Part shown: piece after piece, positions 5,528-5,788 of the stretch
Position numbering within the stretch: the first letter of the stretch is position 1
Layout: each line of letters opens with the position of its first letter
Assembly: GCA_025929655.1 (NCBI GenBank)
Contig: JAICPV010000174.1
Coordinates: forward strand, 1 to 5,788
Direction of reading: 5' to 3'
DNA: 5,788 nt
Source: Pyrinomonadaceae bacterium
Lineage (GTDB): Bacteria > Acidobacteriota > Blastocatellia > Pyrinomonadales > Pyrinomonadaceae
Position numbers and translations under genes: made by a program
The notes under the pieces: generated by a model
Told to the model about the DNA's origin: nothing
What the model saw: only the letters and a program-made list of their open reading frames with translations
The model's database searches: none

Positions 5528-5788
5528 TTTGACAGCGGCCTCGAAGCGCCCGGCGGACCGGGTCGAAAAGGACGCTGACGCGAACATCGAAATGGGCTTG
5601 GTCGATGGCGTTGAGACGGCGTATGAAGCAGCAGATCGAACGCAAAGCTGCGAAGGACAAATTTGACTTGCGCTTCAGACTCCTGGAGCAAAAAATCATT
5701 CCATTTCTCACATCTCTCATAAACCTAACCATTTGTCGTTCCATTCTCATCCGCGCTATGCGAAATTTGCATTCGTGAAAAGGCGGAA

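Larger units (their letters stand above)
5347..5788. other. Region after ssb without a supportable gene
   Basis: Beyond the ssb terminator I see no protein I recognise. Long minus-strand frames cross it (5750-5355 and 5691-5404), but they mirror the repeat array, have no family resemblance and no clear ribosome site. A plus frame open from 5376 to 5666 has no ATG before 5592. A 51-codon frame, ATG 5623 to TGA 5776, has a hydrophobic stretch (IIPFLTSLINLTI) that could be a small membrane segment, but with only a weak ribosome site I do not call it. The last bases may belong to the upstream region of a gene outside the window. Confidence 0.5.

Noticed and set aside
5529..5557. TTGACA at 5529-5534 as a promoter -35
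   Set aside because: It matches the consensus perfectly, but no acceptable -10 lies 16-18 nt downstream and no clear gene follows.
5355..5750. Minus-strand frames of 131 and 95 residues after ssb
   Set aside because: Overlapping frames of low-complexity, Arg-rich sequence that translate the 21-bp repeat; no family resemblance, no ribosome site, mutually exclusive.

Overview
The window looks like a chromosomal segment of a Gram-negative-type bacterium with moderately high GC. The mix of genes (HprK-like kinase, PqqD fused to a Cys-rich tail, PQQ-repeat protein, YdcH-like protein, solitary ssb), with weak or absent Shine-Dalgarno sites at several genes, fits Acidobacteriota (Blastocatellia-like). 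That placement is an inference from gene content and style, not a proven assignment.

Layout. Positions 1-2080 hold an accessory module: the 3' part of an HPr-kinase-like ATPase, a PqqD-domain protein with an internal twin-arginine/hydrophobic segment and an eight-cysteine C-terminal tail, a strong hairpin terminator, and a family-5-type nucleotidyltransferase. Kinase, PqqD and nucleotidyltransferase homologues recur together around lasso-peptide-type and related RiPP clusters. The left edge therefore probably cuts a peptide-modification locus whose main enzymes lie upstream. The nucleotidyltransferase gene overlaps tsaB by 22 nt. tsaB is followed 11 nt later by a rimI-type acetyltransferase, so an accessory module runs straight into a housekeeping translation pair (tRNA t6A synthesis and ribosomal-protein N-acetylation). 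A small YdcH/DUF465 protein follows and ends in an intrinsic terminator.

On the opposite strand, convergent with the YdcH-like gene, is an exported PQQ-repeat beta-propeller protein. It is divergently transcribed from ssb, which has its own recognisable promoter and its own terminator. The last ~440 nt contain no gene I can defend. They do contain a five-unit degenerate tandem repeat in exact 21-bp register (5414-5518) with A/T tracts before each core and an overlapping 13-bp inverted repeat.

Most interesting points: (1) the PqqD protein is built like a carrier/leader joined to a secretable Cys-rich peptide, followed by a terminator that would keep it more highly expressed than the next gene; (2) the 21-bp array downstream of ssb; (3) a Gly-to-His change in the acetyl-CoA loop of the RimI-like protein.
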